IMG/VR virus record: IMGVR_UViG_3300029286_000136
Location: 1-35,664 of that record
Direction: 5' to 3' (one strand)
DNA from: a virus
DNA: 35,664 nucleotides
The translations under genes and the position numbers were made by a program. The notes under the pieces were generated by a model. That model was not told the DNA's origin, made no database searches, and worked only from the letters and a program-made list of their open reading frames with translations. Below are positions 24,917-31,790 of the stretch, piece by piece. Within the stretch, counting starts at the first letter, position 1, and every line of letters begins with the position of its first letter.

Positions 24917-25078
24917 TTATCCTAATTTAATAGTTACTACTCCTAATAATTGTAAAAATCTTAATCCAATTCTAGTCCTAAAAGGAAAGCTTTCTTTATA
25001 TTCCTTTTTAGATAAATTTATGAAAATTATATAAGTTCTGCATTTAAATGTACCTTTAGTTCTTGTTGGTGCTATCAT
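24917..25078 (-). CDS. Small basic protein (53 aa)
   Basis: A 53-residue frame from ATG 25078, with AAAGGATATATT directly upstream, a convincing ribosome binding site. The product is basic, with one Cys and a predicted helix-strand pattern (TKGTFKCRTYIIFINLSKKE). It immediately follows the tRNA-like gene at 25097. No family recognised. Confidence 0.55.
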   Translation of the reverse strand: MIAPTRTKGTFKCRTYIIFINLSKKEYKESFPFRTRIGLRFLQLLGVVTIKLG

Positions 25079-25096
25079 AATATATCCTTTTAATTG

Positions 25097-25177
25097 GCCT
25101 GTACAAGGGAATCGAACCTCGTAGTCTCTTAACAGTTGACGTTATCTCAGTTAAGCGCATTCCATATGCTAATACAG
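25097..25177 (-). tRNA. tRNA-like gene with expanded anticodon loop, identity undetermined
   Basis: Read leftward from 25177: acceptor CCTGTAT pairs with GTACAGG (last pair G-T). Then T8-A9, a D-arm GCAT-ATGGA-ATGC with G18-G19, and G26. The anticodon stem CTTAA/TTAAG encloses 18 nt instead of 7. The T-arm carries GG-TTCGATT-CC, but its outer pairs are partly mismatched. CCA follows directly (25094-25096). The loop begins C-T-G-A-G, which would give a GAG (Leu) anticodon if normal numbering held, but a CTGTTAA phrase (Asn GTT-like) occurs near its end. Length 81 is long for class I. It may be an intron-like insertion, a decayed tRNA or a tRNA-like RNA. Confidence 0.6.
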
Positions 25178-25209
25178 GATTAATTTATATTTTACTAACT
25201 TCTAGATAT

Positions 25210-25389
25210 CTATAGCGGAAAGAAGTAGTGTTCATTTTCTAAATCCCAATGTAACTCTTTTAAAATTGTATCTTCTTTGTCAGTTTGTTCATTAAAACAC
25301 GTGCATCCATTTTCTTCTAAGTATTGCAAGTCACAATCAACTTTACAATTACAATTATTACAATCGCATTTTTTAAATTTTGATTTCAT
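25210..25389 (-). CDS. Cys-rich microprotein (59 aa)
   Basis: A 59-residue frame from ATG 25389 to TAG at 25210-25212. The N-terminal third has CDCNNCNCKVDCD, then CTCF, so seven Cys in 31 residues, suggesting a metal cluster or zinc site. The C-terminus is acidic and aromatic (WDLENEHYFF). The start overlaps the upstream stop as ATGA. It is the last of three small coupled genes just before the tRNA-like gene. No family known. Confidence 0.65.
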   Translation of the reverse strand: MKSKFKKCDCNNCNCKVDCDLQYLEENGCTCFNEQTDKEDTILKELHWDLENEHYFFPL

Positions 25390-25550
25390 TTGTTCAATTG
25401 CTCCTTATCTATTCCGCATTTATTAAAGTCATGGATTTCGCAAGTAACTGAGTACGGACAGTTTAAGCATCCTCCTTTTTCTGGAGTTTCGAGATCTAAT
25501 AGTTTAAGAACTCTATTCACACACTTAAGAAAATAACTTAATTCACTCAT
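25386..25550 (-). CDS. Small Cys-containing protein (54 aa)
   Basis: A 54-residue frame from ATG 25550, overlapping the previous stop region. The middle has GGCLNCPYSVTCEIHDFNKC, four Cys and a His that could bind zinc or an iron-sulphur cluster. The N-terminus is helical (FLKCVNRVLKLLDL). Overlaps with both neighbours support translation. Function unknown. Confidence 0.65.
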   Translation of the reverse strand: MSELSYFLKCVNRVLKLLDLETPEKGGCLNCPYSVTCEIHDFNKCGIDKEQLNK

Positions 25551-25719
25551 TATCTTCTCCTTCTCCTTCTTCTATATCTGCAACTTCGTCTCTAATATCA
25601 TCAATTTTATCTTCATCAAAATCTCCTTTGTTAAAATCTCCACAATTAGGACAATAATTTAAAACCTCGTTATCGAACCACATTTCACCACATCCACAAG
25701 AATGAATTATACAGGCCAT
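25543..25719 (-). CDS. Zinc-ribbon protein (58 aa)
   Basis: A 58-residue frame with a strong ribosome binding site (AAAGGAG) upstream of ATG 25719. Its N-terminal half carries C3, C8-x-C10 and a C23-x2-C26 (YCPNCGDF), a zinc ribbon pattern. The C-terminal half is extremely acidic (DEDKIDDIRDEVADIEEGE). An acidic tail like this could mimic nucleic acid. First gene after the promoter-like element at 25742. No family is recognised. Confidence 0.7.
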   Translation of the reverse strand: MACIIHSCGCGEMWFDNEVLNYCPNCGDFNKGDFDEDKIDDIRDEVADIEEGEGEDNE

Positions 25720-25741
25720 GTTTTTTCTCCTTTTTATTTTA

Positions 25742-25769
25742 AGTTTATCATATATATTTTAAAAATCAA
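25742..25769 (-). promoter_or_regulatory. Leftward promoter-like element a
   Basis: Minus strand: -35 TTGATT (25764-25769), 16-bp spacer, -10 TAAACT (25742-25747), in the shared context TGATAAACTT. Overlaps the end of the upstream protease-like gene and precedes the three microproteins. Member of a five-copy set (see 26438, 29971, 33237, 34700). Confidence 0.6.
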
Positions 25770-26415
25770 TAGCATTATTATAGAATTTTTCATATTTATT
25801 TTTAAATTCTTCTTTATATTTTTCTGCTCTTTCAAATTGAATGCATGATGATGTTGCTAAATATGCTTGGATTTCATCATCGAATACCTCTATAGTATAT
25901 CCCATTTCAGATAATTTTGAATAAAATAATCTTTTATCTTCTGGATCGATATTCGTTATTAATTCATCCATTGATTCTTTATATATTGTATTGGTTGCAT
26001 ATAAGCCATGCGCTATTTCGTGATTGAGCGTATTATTTTGTTTATTAGCTCCAATTAGATAATATTTTTCATCATCTATATTGCAATATGCTTTATACAT
26101 TATTGTATCATATTTATTCCAGTCTTTTATATCTCCATCAAAAATATCGTTAAGTACTTTACTAGGAATATTAAAGCCTGCCCAGTCATTAGGATATGTA
26201 AAACTTCCCTTACCATATGTCTTAGAATACCAATCCATATAATCGATTATAGTAAAATCTTTGCCCCTAAAATCTGAAGATGGAGATTCGTAATATTCCT
26301 GATATCTAAGAAAGGTCATAGCTAAATTATATCTACTTTCTATTTTAAGCCAATAGATATAATTTGTTATTTTAAATAATTCTATGCCTTCCTCAATTTT
26401 TATTATTAGTGTCAT
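25759..26415 (-). CDS. HExxH metallopeptidase-like protein (218 aa)
   Basis: A 218-residue protein. The HExxH zinc motif is HEIAH at residues 132-136, followed by GLYATN and an acidic SMDEL segment that could supply the third ligand. An aromatic N-terminal half (TNYIYWLKIESRYNLAMTFLRY) is reminiscent of uncharacterised phage proteins of this size. Whether it is a protease, and on what, is unknown. ATG 26415 is preceded by TAGGA. It lies directly after the promoter-like element at 26438. Confidence 0.7.
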   Translation of the reverse strand: MTLIIKIEEGIELFKITNYIYWLKIESRYNLAMTFLRYQEYYESPSSDFRGKDFTIIDYMDWYSKTYGKGSFTYPNDWAGFNIPSKVLNDIFDGDIKDWNKYDTIMYKAYCNIDDEKYYLIGANKQNNTLNHEIAHGLYATNTIYKESMDELITNIDPEDKRLFYSKLSEMGYTIEVFDDEIQAYLATSSCIQFERAEKYKEEFKNKYEKFYNNAIDF

Positions 26416-26437
26416 ATTTTCCTATCTTTTTTATTTA

Positions 26438-26465
26438 AGTCTATCACTTTTTTATAAAAAGTCAA
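26438..26465 (-). promoter_or_regulatory. Leftward promoter-like element b
   Basis: Minus strand: -35 TTGACT (26460-26465), 16-bp spacer, -10 TAGACT (26438-26443), in GTGATAGACTTAAATA. It lies 20 bp ahead of the HExxH gene start. Part of the leftward five-copy set. Confidence 0.65.
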
Positions 26466-26474
26466 GAGGGAATA

Positions 26475-26684
26475 TCATTTTTTCTTCATATAACTTTGAA
26501 TTATAGGATCCTCTTCAAAATGTTTCTTTCCACTTTTAAGGCGTTTTTCATATTCTACAGGATCATCCTGCCACGCCCCATCTTTCTTCTTTTTCTTTTG
26601 TTCTTGTTCTTCGGCATCGATCTGTGCTTGCTTCTCTTTAACAAGTCCTTCAATCAGCTTCTGGCCCCATCCCTTCTTACTCAT
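26475..26684 (-). CDS. Small charged helical protein (69 aa)
   Basis: A 69-residue, highly charged protein. Residues about 15-40 form a Lys/Glu/Gln-rich helix (KEKQAQIDAEEQEQKKKKK). The C-terminus contains DDPVEYEKRLKSG. It is immediately upstream of the promoter-like element at 26438. No family recognised. Its start follows the small zinc-finger stop, with a weak GAGGG ribosome binding site. Confidence 0.6.
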   Translation of the reverse strand: MSKKGWGQKLIEGLVKEKQAQIDAEEQEQKKKKKDGAWQDDPVEYEKRLKSGKKHFEEDPIIQSYMKKK

Positions 26685-26694
26685 GCTTTAACCC

Positions 26695-26823
26695 TCAGGA
26701 AATTCTCTTAAACGTAACTTCATAATTGCAATCAATTTCAACAGAATATTGTGGAAAATTCTCACCTTCTAATACACTAACCCTTTCAAAATCTTTTCCG
26801 CAAATTGTGCATGTCTTTTTCAT
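26695..26823 (-). CDS. Small zinc-finger protein (42 aa)
   Basis: A 42-residue frame whose ATG overlaps the stop of the PD-(D/E)XK nuclease gene as ATGA. It has CTICGKDFER near the N-terminus and one further Cys at 32. The first part resembles the CKICGKEFER of the protein at 4497-4631. It may be a fragment or mini zinc finger. Function unknown. Confidence 0.6.
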   Translation of the reverse strand: MKKTCTICGKDFERVSVLEGENFPQYSVEIDCNYEVTFKRIS

Positions 26824-27686
26824 TCTTTAATTTTTGTTATTTTCTTTCTTATAGATTCTTCAACTGTATAACTTTTTACAATATACTCTTTAAATATATA
26901 TCCGCCGCAACTGCCTTCTATTTCTATACGATGTTTAAACTCTTCTTTTATTGCATTTAAATACTTGTCTACAATATTAGCACGTAAATACAACTTTGTC
27001 AAGTCTTCATTTGATAATTCTGGCAAATTAACAGTTTTATCAATAGTTGTCAGCTCGTTCTTAAGAGCAGGACACTGAAGATGTTCTTTTAGTCTGCAAT
27101 ATTGGCATTGTTTTTCGCCAGGATTAATCTCGGGATTTTCCACTTCGCACTTTGCTATGATCTTCTTTATTGTCTTTAGAAGTAAATCTGGACGAGTGAA
27201 CGTATAACTTTGCGGAAGATGTTTAATCCTAGGTTGATATATATAAGCTTCACATGTTTGTTTATTAAATTCTTGCATTAACCCTAAAGCATATGCAGCT
27301 AACTGCAAATTGTTTTCAACTTCTTCAACTTCTCCTCGGCCAAATTTCCAGTCCAAAACCAAAACTTTATCGGGATATAGTGCTACAACATCGCAGGTTC
27401 CTGATAGTAATTCGTTTCCATTATCTTGTATCGATATTCCCTTTTCATAAAAAACTCCATTGCTATTCTTTGTTAATTCTATCTCAAAGGCAATACAATT
27501 TTCGACTATATAACGTTGCTCATCATTTAGCCCTTCGAAAGATCTAACTGCTATAGCGTCATGAAGTTTAGTGCCTTCTAAAGAGTATTCGTTATCCTTG
27601 GATGGTAAATCAAAGCCCTTAATACTATAAGGGCATGAATAAAGACGTGATAACGAACTCGGGCTGAATTTGTGATGGACACTCAT
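26820..27686 (-). CDS. PD-(D/E)XK nuclease, RecB/Cas4-like (DUF2800-like)
   Basis: A 288-residue nuclease of the RecB/Cas4 superfamily. It begins KFSPSSLSRLYSCP, followed by GTKLH (H42), GTCDV (D99) and the active-site LDWKFG (D112, K114), then QLAAYALGL (Q128, Y132). Three late cysteines, C-x2-C-x6-C, pair with C18 to suggest an iron-sulphur cluster. It probably resects DNA ends for the RecT-like protein encoded next door. The two genes are separated by two bases. AGGAG precedes ATG 27686. Confidence 0.88.
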   Translation of the reverse strand: MSVHHKFSPSSLSRLYSCPYSIKGFDLPSKDNEYSLEGTKLHDAIAVRSFEGLNDEQRYIVENCIAFEIELTKNSNGVFYEKGISIQDNGNELLSGTCDVVALYPDKVLVLDWKFGRGEVEEVENNLQLAAYALGLMQEFNKQTCEAYIYQPRIKHLPQSYTFTRPDLLLKTIKKIIAKCEVENPEINPGEKQCQYCRLKEHLQCPALKNELTTIDKTVNLPELSNEDLTKLYLRANIVDKYLNAIKEEFKHRIEIEGSCGGYIFKEYIVKSYTVEESIRKKITKIKE

Positions 27687-27688
27687 AT

Positions 27689-28273
27689 TTACTCCTGTTC
27701 TAAATGAGAGGTTTTATCAGGGGTTACGTCAATTATTTCTTCTTGACTTTGGAAGCCCATTGCAAGTTCAGGTGCATATAATCTGATAAAGAATGTAGCT
27801 GATCTATAGCGTAACATAAGGTCAGGCATAGTCTGCCACTTGCTACCTGTTTTACCGAACCAGCCTTCTTTTTTAGCCATATTAATAGTTACTCTAGGAG
27901 ACTCTAATTTTTCCCCTTTAGAATCAGTTGCCCATGCAACACAACCATAATCATCATCTTTTCCGTCAACAACGTATCTTAAAGAACTAAATCTTCCAGA
28001 AGCGTTTAAGGAACTTATTAAAAATTGAGCAGACCATCCTGGCTTTCCGTGAACGATATACATATTCTGCATAACCATGATAGGAGAAGTTTTCATCCTT
28101 CCGGCCATTTCTAAAGCGATTAAACAGTCTGGTAAGTTATTTTGGAAGTTAACAGGAACTAATTTAGAGCTTGCTAAAAGCTTTGCAGCTCTTTGAGCCA
28201 TCTCAAAGTTATTACTGTCAGTAAATACTGATAAATCCTTCTTTTCTTCTTGCTTAATTAAATCGTTTGTCAT
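27689..28273 (-). CDS. RecT-like single-strand annealing protein
   Basis: A 194-residue protein matching the RecT/Bet superfamily. The sequence PDCLIALEMAGRMKTSPIMV, then GKPGWSAQFLISSLNASGRF, and the late LMLRYRSATFFIRLYAPELAMG are family hallmarks. It anneals complementary single strands during phage recombination and partners with the downstream PD-(D/E)XK nuclease in a RecE-RecT-like module. GGAGGG lies upstream of ATG 28273. It overlaps the upstream gene by four bases. Confidence 0.88.
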   Translation of the reverse strand: MTNDLIKQEEKKDLSVFTDSNNFEMAQRAAKLLASSKLVPVNFQNNLPDCLIALEMAGRMKTSPIMVMQNMYIVHGKPGWSAQFLISSLNASGRFSSLRYVVDGKDDDYGCVAWATDSKGEKLESPRVTINMAKKEGWFGKTGSKWQTMPDLMLRYRSATFFIRLYAPELAMGFQSQEEIIDVTPDKTSHLEQE

Positions 28274-28467
28274 TTTCCCTCCTGTAGTTTTCTTTCTAGT
28301 TGTTTTAATCGCCTACTATCAAAATATAATCTTCGTTGTTGTTTTTCGTATCTTAATAACAAAGCAGATATTAGCTTATGTTTTTTTAGTGTTTCATCTA
28401 TTTTATTTCTTATTCTAAGGTCTTCTTTATAAAATATTTCTCTTAATTCTTCTCTTACTTCTTTCAT
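28270..28467 (-). CDS. Small basic helical protein (65 aa)
   Basis: A 65-residue, Lys/Arg/Glu-rich, entirely helical protein with predicted coiled coil (RRLYFDSRRLKQLERKLQEG). AGAGG precedes ATG 28467. The stop overlaps the RecT-like start (ATGA). The link to the recombination genes suggests an accessory factor, but no family is recognised. Confidence 0.65.
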   Translation of the reverse strand: MKEVREELREIFYKEDLRIRNKIDETLKKHKLISALLLRYEKQQRRLYFDSRRLKQLERKLQEGK

Positions 28468-28489
28468 TTTTACCTCTTTATTTTATAAT

Positions 28490-28843
28490 TTAATTATTCC
28501 ATAAATTAATATCTCCCCAAAACCAAGCATCCCCAGCAACCCAATCATCCCCAGCAACCTGAGCATTCCCAAAAACCTGAGCATTCCCAAAAACCCTAGC
28601 ATCTCCAGAAACCCTAGCATCTCCATACACCCAAGCATTATCAGATATCCTAGCATCCCCAGAAACTGTAGCACTATCATAAACCCAAGCATCCCCATCT
28701 TCACTAAGGTTTTCTTCCTTTTCTATCCACCCGCCTAAATCTCCTTCTGTTACATTACCAAATGATCTCACCGCCTGGATTTGATATAGAGTAATTCCAT
28801 GTATTACTTTTTTGGTTTCAGTAAGAATAAATTTGTTATTCAT
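28490..28843 (-). CDS. Hexapeptide-repeat beta-helix protein (117 aa)
   Basis: A 117-residue protein. The N-terminus (residues 1-45) is of mixed type with VRSFGNVTEGDLGGWIEKEENLS. From about 46 to 112 it consists of repeats of the form [GD/GN]-A-x-V-x-G/S, for example GDARVSGDARVFGNAQVFGN, that predict a left-handed beta-helix. The same N-terminus-plus-repeats design occurs in uncharacterised phage and prophage proteins. It lacks an obvious acyltransferase catalytic His. It may form a polymer or a cap. The reverse-strand frame over the repeats is a shadow. AGAGG precedes the ATG. Confidence 0.8.
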   Translation of the reverse strand: MNNKFILTETKKVIHGITLYQIQAVRSFGNVTEGDLGGWIEKEENLSEDGDAWVYDSATVSGDARISDNAWVYGDARVSGDARVFGNAQVFGNAQVAGDDWVAGDAWFWGDINLWNN

Positions 28844-29276
28844 TTCTTTTACCTCTTATTTTTTTAATTTTCCTAGTCCATCTAATTGCGTATAAATCAC
28901 ACTCATGTTCTCCGCCATAAGTCTCTCCGTTGCTTTTTTTAAAATAATAGTTATGAGCAATTTCGTGCAATAAAGTTTTTATCCAATTATCTGTATCCAT
29001 GCTATAAAAATAACTATTTATTTTTATAGGATCTCCGCATATTGCTGCAATTGTATCTGTTGCTTTTGGATCATCATCATTGTATACGTCTTCAATATAT
29101 TCTGTTTTATTTGCCAGTATATACTTTCTGTAGTATTTTACTAAATATTTATAAGGATATCCATTATCGCGACTTTCAGCCTTAAGAAGTTCAACCTGAT
29201 TTTTATATATCTTACAATTAATAGGTCTATAATAATATTTATTGACTATTTCTATGGCTTTTTCTATGTTATTCAT
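28836..29276 (-). CDS. HExxH metalloprotease-like protein (146 aa)
   Basis: A 146-residue protein. The SprT/WLM-like motif LLHEIAHNYYF provides HExxH, and a third ligand may be in GGEHECDLYAIRW 15 residues later, which is the E-H-E-x-D pattern common in small metallopeptidases. ATG 29276 is favoured over 29297 because AAGAGAAGAAG lies just upstream. No substrate is known. The C-terminus overlaps the next gene start by eight bases. One of three HExxH proteins in this operon. Confidence 0.72.
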   Translation of the reverse strand: MNNIEKAIEIVNKYYYRPINCKIYKNQVELLKAESRDNGYPYKYLVKYYRKYILANKTEYIEDVYNDDDPKATDTIAAICGDPIKINSYFYSMDTDNWIKTLLHEIAHNYYFKKSNGETYGGEHECDLYAIRWTRKIKKIRGKRNE

Positions 29277-29287
29277 TTCTTCTTCTC

Positions 29288-29731
29288 TTAATCCCATAAA
29301 TTGTTTAAATATTTTCCGAATAATTCAAAGCCTTCTTGCGCTTTTTTATGATATTTCATAACTAATTTTGTATCTTGATAATGTTTTTTAATTTCTATTA
29401 GATTTGGCAATTTAGGTTCTGGATCTTTATCAAAACTCATTGACACTCTATCATTTTCTAATTGATATGTTTTACAATACTGTAAGTTATCTTTTGTTTT
29501 TCTGTAGGGATCTTTAATATTTCTTTTTTTATAAAAACCTCTTGTATGTTCATTTTGTTTATAATCAAAGGCAAAAATCATTTTATCTAATACCTTATTC
29601 CATTGAGACATACTTTTAAAATCCGAACAATATGATTCTCTTTTCATTTTTCGAAAAGCAATAAGCCTAGGCAGAATGAAATCAATTAAATGATCACATA
29701 GATTCCAAAGTTGTTTGTTAGGTATTTTCAT
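29288..29731 (-). CDS. Hypothetical protein (147 aa)
   Basis: A 147-residue basic protein, helix-rich, with several Trp and Tyr and a Lys-rich middle (YKKRNIKDPYRKTKDNLQY). Good ribosome binding site GGAG before ATG 29731. No domain recognised. The stop nearly abuts the HExxH gene start. Membership of the leftward operon suggests an early function. Confidence 0.65.
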   Translation of the reverse strand: MKIPNKQLWNLCDHLIDFILPRLIAFRKMKRESYCSDFKSMSQWNKVLDKMIFAFDYKQNEHTRGFYKKRNIKDPYRKTKDNLQYCKTYQLENDRVSMSFDKDPEPKLPNLIEIKKHYQDTKLVMKYHKKAQEGFELFGKYLNNLWD

Positions 29732-29734
29732 AGG

Positions 29735-29926
29735 TTATCTCCTATACACTGCAAAATAAGGGGATCGTGTAAATCTGCCATAGCTATCACGCATCTGCTC
29801 TTTAGCTCGTTCACTTTTAGTTTTTTTAGGTTTAAGACTAGGTCTTTGACTGTCAATAACTTCCTGTTCTATTTCGTTTAATAAACGTACGAAATTTTTA
29901 ATTGCTTTGAAAATTTTTTTAATCAT
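29735..29926 (-). CDS. Small basic protein (63 aa)
   Basis: A 63-residue very basic protein (IKKIFKAIKNFV N-terminus, PKKTKSERAK middle), with GGAG 8 bases before the ATG. It ends RSPYFAVYRR. Possibly nucleic-acid binding; function unknown. Confidence 0.6.
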   Translation of the reverse strand: MIKKIFKAIKNFVRLLNEIEQEVIDSQRPSLKPKKTKSERAKEQMRDSYGRFTRSPYFAVYRR

Positions 29927-29970
29927 ATAATCTCCATTATTTATTTTTTATTTATCCTTTACTTATCTAA

Positions 29971-29998
29971 AGTTTATCATACATAATAAAAATATCAA
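29971..29998 (-). promoter_or_regulatory. Leftward promoter-like element c
   Basis: Minus strand: -35 TTGATA (29993-29998), 16-bp spacer, -10 TAAACT (29971-29976), in TGATAAACTTTAGATA. Its downstream flank ACTTTAGATA is identical to that of element d at 33237. Lies in the 68-bp gap before the gene ending at 29735, and overlaps the end of the gene at 29995. Confidence 0.65.
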
Positions 29999-30210
29999 GA
30001 CCTTAATTGCTTTTTTACTGTATTTATTATGTTTTCTTTAAAATCCTTTCTCCATTCTAAATCGTGCGAATAATCAAACTGTGCTATTATCTCATCTATA
30101 ATAGTTTCTCTTAATTCAATTTCCTTACTTTGTTGTTTCAAGACTAATTCTAATTTAAAAATATAAGAATCTTGACCTTTAATTATTTCATTTAATAGTT
30201 CTACAGACAT
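29995..30210 (-). CDS. Small coiled-coil protein (71 aa)
   Basis: A 71-residue helical protein, acidic in the middle (KQQSKEIELRETIIDEII) and basic at the end. GGGG lies about 9 bases before the ATG at 30210. No known family. It lies between the phosphoesterase gene and promoter element c, and may be a small regulator. Confidence 0.55.
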   Translation of the reverse strand: MSVELLNEIIKGQDSYIFKLELVLKQQSKEIELRETIIDEIIAQFDYSHDLEWRKDFKENIINTVKKQLRS

Positions 30211-30220
30211 AAAAAATCCC

Positions 30221-31201
30221 CTATACTATTTTATTGTTTAGAATAATCTTATTATCAACTTCGAATTCGCCGTTGCGTTTAAATGTAACTACTGCAAATC
30301 CTTGAATAAACTTTGAGTACGGACGATAGTCTGGCTGAGTATTGCTCAAACATCCTACAGCATAAGATCCCTTTGTTTCTCTTGTTATGGAATTTACATC
30401 TGTGTACTCTTCGATTCGGTGGAAGTGTCCGAACATAATATTCTTGTTTACTTTTAGATATAGAGATCTAGCAATATTACAACTTGGATTTCCACCTAAT
30501 TCGTGTCCATGCAGGAAAAGAAGTTTTCCTATCTGAACCATTCTCATATCAGGAACGTAGGTAACATCATACTTTTTACATTCCAGTAAATTTTCTAGCT
30601 TTAAAGATTCAAAATTTGATATTTCAGGAGCGGATCTATAAAGGTATGTCTGTAAACGAGTTCCATCGTGGTTACCTGCCTTATATACTATTTTAGCATT
30701 AGGCAATTCTTGGTTTATATATTCAATAAGCTTATAGTACTGTTTTATTTCTTCATTTAGCGAAGGTCTTCCTGGATCATGAGAAAACTTAGATATCTGA
30801 TATCCGTCAATCACGTCTCCAAGGAGTATAACAGTATCAACATCATGGCCATATTTAATAGCTAGAGTTATCGCTTTTGTAGCATGATCCGGAATATGAA
30901 TATCAGCTAGAACTAATGTTTTTTTACTTTTTAATATTAATGGACTGTAGTCTGTATATTCAATAGGTTTAGGCAAAGAAAATCTCTTGTAATATTTTTC
31001 TCTAATTGCTTTTCCTATTGCCACTTTATTTCTACATTTGGAGCCATTTACTCCACGGTAATAACGAACGAGTGTTCTAATTTTTTCAATGTCTTCAGGT
31101 TTTTCTTTGATTCTAGCAATTTTATTGGCAATCTCAGTATTTGTCTTCTCCGGATACAATCCACAAAACTCTAAAACATTTTTTTTGTATTCGCTACTCA
31201 T
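30221..31201 (-). CDS. Calcineurin-like metallophosphoesterase (326 aa)
   Basis: A 326-residue metallophosphoesterase. Motifs in order: ADIHIPDH (D100, H102), GDVID (D129), GNHDG (around 176-180), LHGHE (around 230-234) and GHFHR (around 258-262), together the full two-metal calcineurin site. The N-terminal 90 residues look like a separate helical, possibly DNA-binding, segment. The product could be a nuclease, nucleotidase or phosphatase; Mre11-type nuclease activity is one option. ATG 31201 is chosen over 31213 because TGGAG lies seven bases before it. Confidence 0.85.
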   Translation of the reverse strand: MSSEYKKNVLEFCGLYPEKTNTEIANKIARIKEKPEDIEKIRTLVRYYRGVNGSKCRNKVAIGKAIREKYYKRFSLPKPIEYTDYSPLILKSKKTLVLADIHIPDHATKAITLAIKYGHDVDTVILLGDVIDGYQISKFSHDPGRPSLNEEIKQYYKLIEYINQELPNAKIVYKAGNHDGTRLQTYLYRSAPEISNFESLKLENLLECKKYDVTYVPDMRMVQIGKLLFLHGHELGGNPSCNIARSLYLKVNKNIMFGHFHRIEEYTDVNSITRETKGSYAVGCLSNTQPDYRPYSKFIQGFAVVTFKRNGEFEVDNKIILNNKIV

Positions 31202-31216
31202 TGAAAACTCCATTTT

Positions 31217-31450
31217 TTATAATTTAAAATAATGTATGAAAAATATTATATTCGCTAACATGTACGAAATATGGATGATAATTTGTGCTATAATATTCTT
31301 TTTCCAAAAATATGATATCCAAAAAATAGAATTTATGACGGATAAACAAATACCCCATACTCCATTAAAGATAATAAGCCAATAGGTTAGAATTGATACA
31401 GAAGCAAATATAAGACTGATTTTGTCCCATGTATCATTAATCTTAAGCAT
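31217..31450 (-). CDS. Small multi-pass membrane protein (77 aa)
   Basis: A 77-residue hydrophobic protein with two or three predicted membrane helices (ISLIFASVSILTYWLIIF; INSIFWISYF; IIIHISYMLANIIFFI). AGAAGAAG precedes ATG 31450. It may be a holin-like or other membrane factor, but it is in the early operon, not near a lysin. Its start overlaps the stop of the 42-residue gene. Confidence 0.65.
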   Translation of the reverse strand: MLKINDTWDKISLIFASVSILTYWLIIFNGVWGICLSVINSIFWISYFWKKNIIAQIIIHISYMLANIIFFIHYFKL

Positions 31451-31571
31451 TTTCTTCTTCTTCTTCTTTTTTTATTTTTATTATTTCAGGGTTTTCTAAA
31501 GCGTCCAGAAGTCTTTGCAGCGCTTCTGGATCTGAAATTATAAATTCTTTATCAAATGATGATGTTGGCAT
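31443..31571 (-). CDS. Small acidic protein (42 aa)
   Basis: A 42-residue frame from ATG 31571 with a Glu-run C-terminus. Sequence SSFDKEFIISDPEALQRLLDAL suggests a phage antirepressor-type or other short acidic protein; similar N-termini occur in small phage proteins I recall. The stop overlaps the next ATG. Uncertain ribosome binding site. Confidence 0.55.
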   Translation of the reverse strand: MPTSSFDKEFIISDPEALQRLLDALENPEIIKIKKEEEEENA

Positions 31572-31574
31572 AAT

Positions 31575-31781
31575 TTATACCTTTTTGTTTTTACGAACTA
31601 ATTTTGCAAATGTATTATCGTAATATTTTAAGAATACATGATACGAAGTTTTTTTATTGAATATGCAATTTACAACCTTAAACGTATATCCATTAACTAA
31701 TAATTTTTGATTTTTTTTAAAAATTAATCCATGTTTAGATTTTATTACTATTTTTTTATCATATTTAATATCTGTTTTCAT
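31575..31781 (-). CDS. Small basic protein (68 aa)
   Basis: A 68-residue Lys-rich, probably beta-barrel-like protein (GLIFKKNQKLLVNGYTFKVVNC). AAGGAG precedes ATG 31781. No family recognised. Confidence 0.6.
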   Translation of the reverse strand: MKTDIKYDKKIVIKSKHGLIFKKNQKLLVNGYTFKVVNCIFNKKTSYHVFLKYYDNTFAKLVRKNKKV

Positions 31782-31790
31782 TTTTTCTCC

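Noticed and set aside
28483-28704. Frame reading a repeated MLG-type peptide on the minus strand
   Set aside because: It is an alternative frame of the hexapeptide-repeat gene at 28490-28843, which has the recognisable N-terminus and ribosome binding site.
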